Shown: positions 39,388 to 41,926 of the stretch, piece after piece
How the letters are laid out: every line of letters starts with the position of its first letter
Position numbering within the stretch: the stretch's first letter is position 1
Origin: Methanobacteriota archaeon
Lineage (GTDB): Archaea > Halobacteriota > Methanomicrobia > Methanomicrobiales > Methanospirillaceae
DNA length: 41,926 bases
Assembly (NCBI GenBank): GCA_029555345.1
Contig: JAKPSJ010000060.1
Span: forward strand, 1-41,926
Reading direction: 5' to 3'
Program-made: the position numbers and the translations under genes
The notes under the pieces: generated by a model
Database searches by the model: none
What the model was told of the DNA's origin: nothing
What the model saw: only the letters and a program-made list of their open reading frames with translations

Positions 39388-41926
39388 GAGGCTCGTCCTG
39401 CGGAACTTCAAGCGTTTCGGGGACGCGGAGATCCGTTTCCGGGACGGGATCAACGGGATCATCGGGAACAACGGGACGGGGAAGAGCAGCATCGTGGAGG
39501 CCATCCTCTTTGCATTATTCGGGGTCCAGGGGACCGGCGTGCAATCCGATTTCATCGTCTCGTCCTTCGCCGGAGAGAGGGCGAAGTGCGAGGTGAGGCT
39601 CGACTTCCAGGTACAGGGGGTCCGGTACGCCATCACGCGGACGTTCCGGAAAGGGGGGCAGACAGTTCACGAAGCGAGGCTGAACATGGGGGAGAAACTG
39701 CTCGCTTCCGGGGTCTCCGAAGTCGCAGGAGAGGTCGGGAGACTCTGCGGCATGGGGCCAACCGACTTCAAGAACACGGTGTACGCTGCACAAAAAGACC
39801 TTCCTGCCCTCCTCGAGAGCCGCCCCGGCGCCCGGAAAGAGTGGTTCATGCAGGTCCTCGGCATCGAGAGGCTTCGGCTCGGGAGCGATGGCAGGATGAA
39901 GGAATGGATCGACGAGGCAGAGAAGGCTGTCGAGCGGGAGAAGAACAGGCTCGCGGTCTTGTCGGGCCAGGGAGACGTCGCGGAGATCCCCGCGCTCGAA
40001 GAGGAACTCGGTGAGATCGGGCGGGCCCTCGCAGGGAGGGAGCGGGAAAAGAGGCGCCTGGGGGAGGTCGATAGTCTCCTCCGGGAATCTGCATCCCTGG
40101 CCCAGTCGGATGCCGCACTTGCCGAGAGGCTGCAGCAGGCAGAAACCGAACTCCTGCGCCTTTCCGCAGCGAGAGCGAGGCTGGAAGAACTGTCGCCCGC
40201 CCTCCGGCGGTTCGGGGAGCTCGGGGAGGAACTCGCCCGGCTGAAGGAGAAAGAGGAGCGGTTCGGGGAGCTGCGTGAACGGAGGGGGAGGGCGGACGCT
40301 GCGATCCAGGCAGGAAAAAAGAGGCTGCTCGACCTCGCCGACACGATCGATGCATACTCCGGCGAGGCCCGGGAGCTCGCAGCCCTGCAGGGCGCACCAG
40401 AACTCCTCGCGCAGGCACGGAAGGCAGTTGCAGAATTCGACAGGGCCTCTTTCATCTGGAAGTCGCTCTCCGGCCTGACTTCCTCGGAGGAGAGGCTTGC
40501 ACTTTCGCTACGCGAATACGAAGAGAAAAAGCGGGAACTCCTCGGGAAACAGGCAGAGGGGCGAGCCCTGTCGGAGAGGAAGCTCGAACTCGAGGCCAGG
40601 GGCAGGTCGCTTGGGAAAGAATACGACGGGCTGGCCCTCCGTGCAGAGGCCCTCGAGAAGGAGAGAGCAGGCCTGTCTGCTGACTGGGAGCGAATCCGCA
40701 CCTCCGGCAGGCAGGGTGCCTGTCCCCTCTGCCACCAGACCATCGGGGACTTCTACCCCCACATCGAGCAGGAGTATTCGGACCGCATTGCCCGGGCAAG
40801 CGAGGAACTTGCATCTCTCTCCCGCGCACTCGCTGCCTGCCGGGAGGAGGCGGGGCGCATAGAGCGTGAACTCGCCGCGGTGGAACGCGGGCTCGAAGAG
40901 ATCTCACGTATCGAGCACGAGTTACAGGAGGTGATGGCGACAGAAAAGAGCCTCTCCGGCCGGCTCGCCGAGATAGAGAGGGACCGCACCGCCCTCGAAG
41001 AGCAACTCGCCCTCCTCGGGGCGGGAGGGTACAGCGAGGAGGCCCACGAGGCGGCACGGAAGGGGGCGGAAGCCCTCGAAAGGCAGGTGGATCGCCTGCG
41101 GGAACTCCGGTTCCACCAGGAGAGCCTCGCTTCCCTGGCCCGGGAGAGAGACAGACTCCTGGAAGCGATGGAGGAGGAGATGGCGGCTTTCCGCTCCCTC
41201 GGGGAGGCGATCGAGTCCCTCGGCTACGACCCTGCGCTCAAGGCGAGTATCGAAGAGGAGAGGAGGGCGCTCCAGCCATTGCGGGACGAGGCGCTCGTCC
41301 TGCAGGAGAGGCTTGCGCGGGAAACGGAGATCGATGGAGAGAGGGAGAGGCTGAAGGGAGAGAGGGAAAGGATCCGGGGTCTCCTTGCATCGTGCAAGGA
41401 AAGGATTGCCGGGTTGGGTTTCCCGGATGCGGATACCTCGTCTGTCAGCTCCCGGCTGCAGGAACTCGCGCAGGAGGTGTCCCTCCTGAACACGAAGCAC
41501 GGGGCCCTCCAGGAGAGGCTCGCCCGCCTCCGGGCAATCGCTGCCGAAGAGGAGAGAGCCAGGGCTGATCTAGCCGCCCTCGAAAAGAAACTCGTCCTGC
41601 TCCGCATCACGAGGAAGACCGTCAGCGAGTTCATCCTTTACCTGGCAGGGGTGATCAGGGCTGACATCGAGGACGAGGTGAGCCGCATCCTCTCCGGGAT
41701 AACCTCGGGAAGGTACGACCGGGTCGTCGTGGACGAGGACTTCACCATCCTGGTCCGCGACATCGACGGGGACTTCCCGGTCCAGAGGTACTCGGGCGGT
41801 GAGCAGGACGATATCGCGGTCGCCCTTCGGATCGCTCTCTCGCGGTACTTAGCCGGGCTGCATGGAGTCAGGGAGAACACCTTCCTAGTGTTCGACGAGA
41901 TCTTCGGGAGTCAGGACGAGGAGCGG
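39377..41926 (+). CDS. rad50: DNA double-strand break repair ATPase Rad50 (3' end cut by window edge)
   Basis: MLIERLVLRNFKRFGDAEIRFRDGINGIIGNNGTGKSSIVEAI, zinc hook CPLC at 40721, FLVFDEIFG near the end; checked in frame with ATG 39377; 11-bp overlap with mre11; absent from ORF track because no stop in window. Confidence 0.95.
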   Translation, partial: MLIERLVLRNFKRFGDAEIRFRDGINGIIGNNGTGKSSIVEAILFALFGVQGTGVQSDFIVSSFAGERAKCEVRLDFQVQGVRYAITRTFRKGGQTVHEARLNMGEKLLASGVSEVAGEVGRLCGMGPTDFKNTVYAAQKDLPALLESRPGARKEWFMQVLGIERLRLGSDGRMKEWIDEAEKAVEREKNRLAVLSGQGDVAEIPALEEELGEIGRALAGREREKRRLGEVDSLLRESASLAQSDAALAERLQQAETELLRLSAARARLEELSPALRRFGELGEELARLKEKEERFGELRERRGRADAAIQAGKKRLLDLADTIDAYSGEARELAALQGAPELLAQARKAVAEFDRASFIWKSLSGLTSSEERLALSLREYEEKKRELLGKQAEGRALSERKLELEARGRSLGKEYDGLALRAEALEKERAGLSADWERIRTSGRQGACPLCHQTIGDFYPHIEQEYSDRIARASEELASLSRALAACREEAGRIERELAAVERGLEEISRIEHELQEVMATEKSLSGRLAEIERDRTALEEQLALLGAGGYSEEAHEAARKGAEALERQVDRLRELRFHQESLASLARERDRLLEAMEEEMAAFRSLGEAIESLGYDPALKASIEEERRALQPLRDEALVLQERLARETEIDGERERLKGERERIRGLLASCKERIAGLGFPDADTSSVSSRLQELAQEVSLLNTKHGALQERLARLRAIAAEEERARADLAALEKKLVLLRITRKTVSEFILYLAGVIRADIEDEVSRILSGITSGRYDRVVVDEDFTILVRDIDGDFPVQRYSGGEQDDIAVALRIALSRYLAGLHGVRENTFLVFDEIFGSQDEER

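Noticed and set aside
38407-39636. 409-aa minus-strand ORF
   Set aside because: Antisense to mre11/rad50; no recognisable domain.
39667-40743. 358-aa Ser/Arg/Ala-rich minus-strand ORF
   Set aside because: Antisense to the Rad50 coiled coil; composition is a reflection of Glu/Leu-rich coding.

Overview
The window is about 42 kb of GC-rich, gene-dense archaeal chromosome. CofE (F420), SepCysS, FmdE, ThiI, Mre11-Rad50, DUF2150-type proteins and TATA-like promoters point to a methanogenic euryarchaeon, probably Methanomicrobiales-like (inference). Main contents: a FecCD/BtuC-type ABC importer followed by fmdE and trmO; a receiver-PAS-histidine kinase; a complete V/A-type ATPase operon in the compact order E-DUF2764-A-B-D-I-K, which resembles the Chlamydia/Bacteroidetes/spirochaete layout rather than the archaeal one; a tandem two-domain rubredoxin; an RNase J-like beta-CASP protein; group I chaperonin groES-groEL divergent from a winged-helix regulator; cofE; a family-4-like uracil-DNA glycosylase; thiI; a NERD-TM-CAP fusion; dph6 overlapping a GATase-like gene that has lost its catalytic Cys; sepCysS with a 60-aa companion ORF; mre11 and a partial rad50. 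There is one tRNA-Leu(UAA). The most novel signal I found is a family of five diverged intergenic elements (about 110-320 bp) with shared imperfect terminal inverted repeats (CCTCTTCGTCATTTCAAGTGGGTAAAT...) and a GC-rich core. It looks like an undescribed MITE-like or structured-RNA repeat family. No CRISPR array was seen. Family names come from reading the protein sequences, not from database searches.
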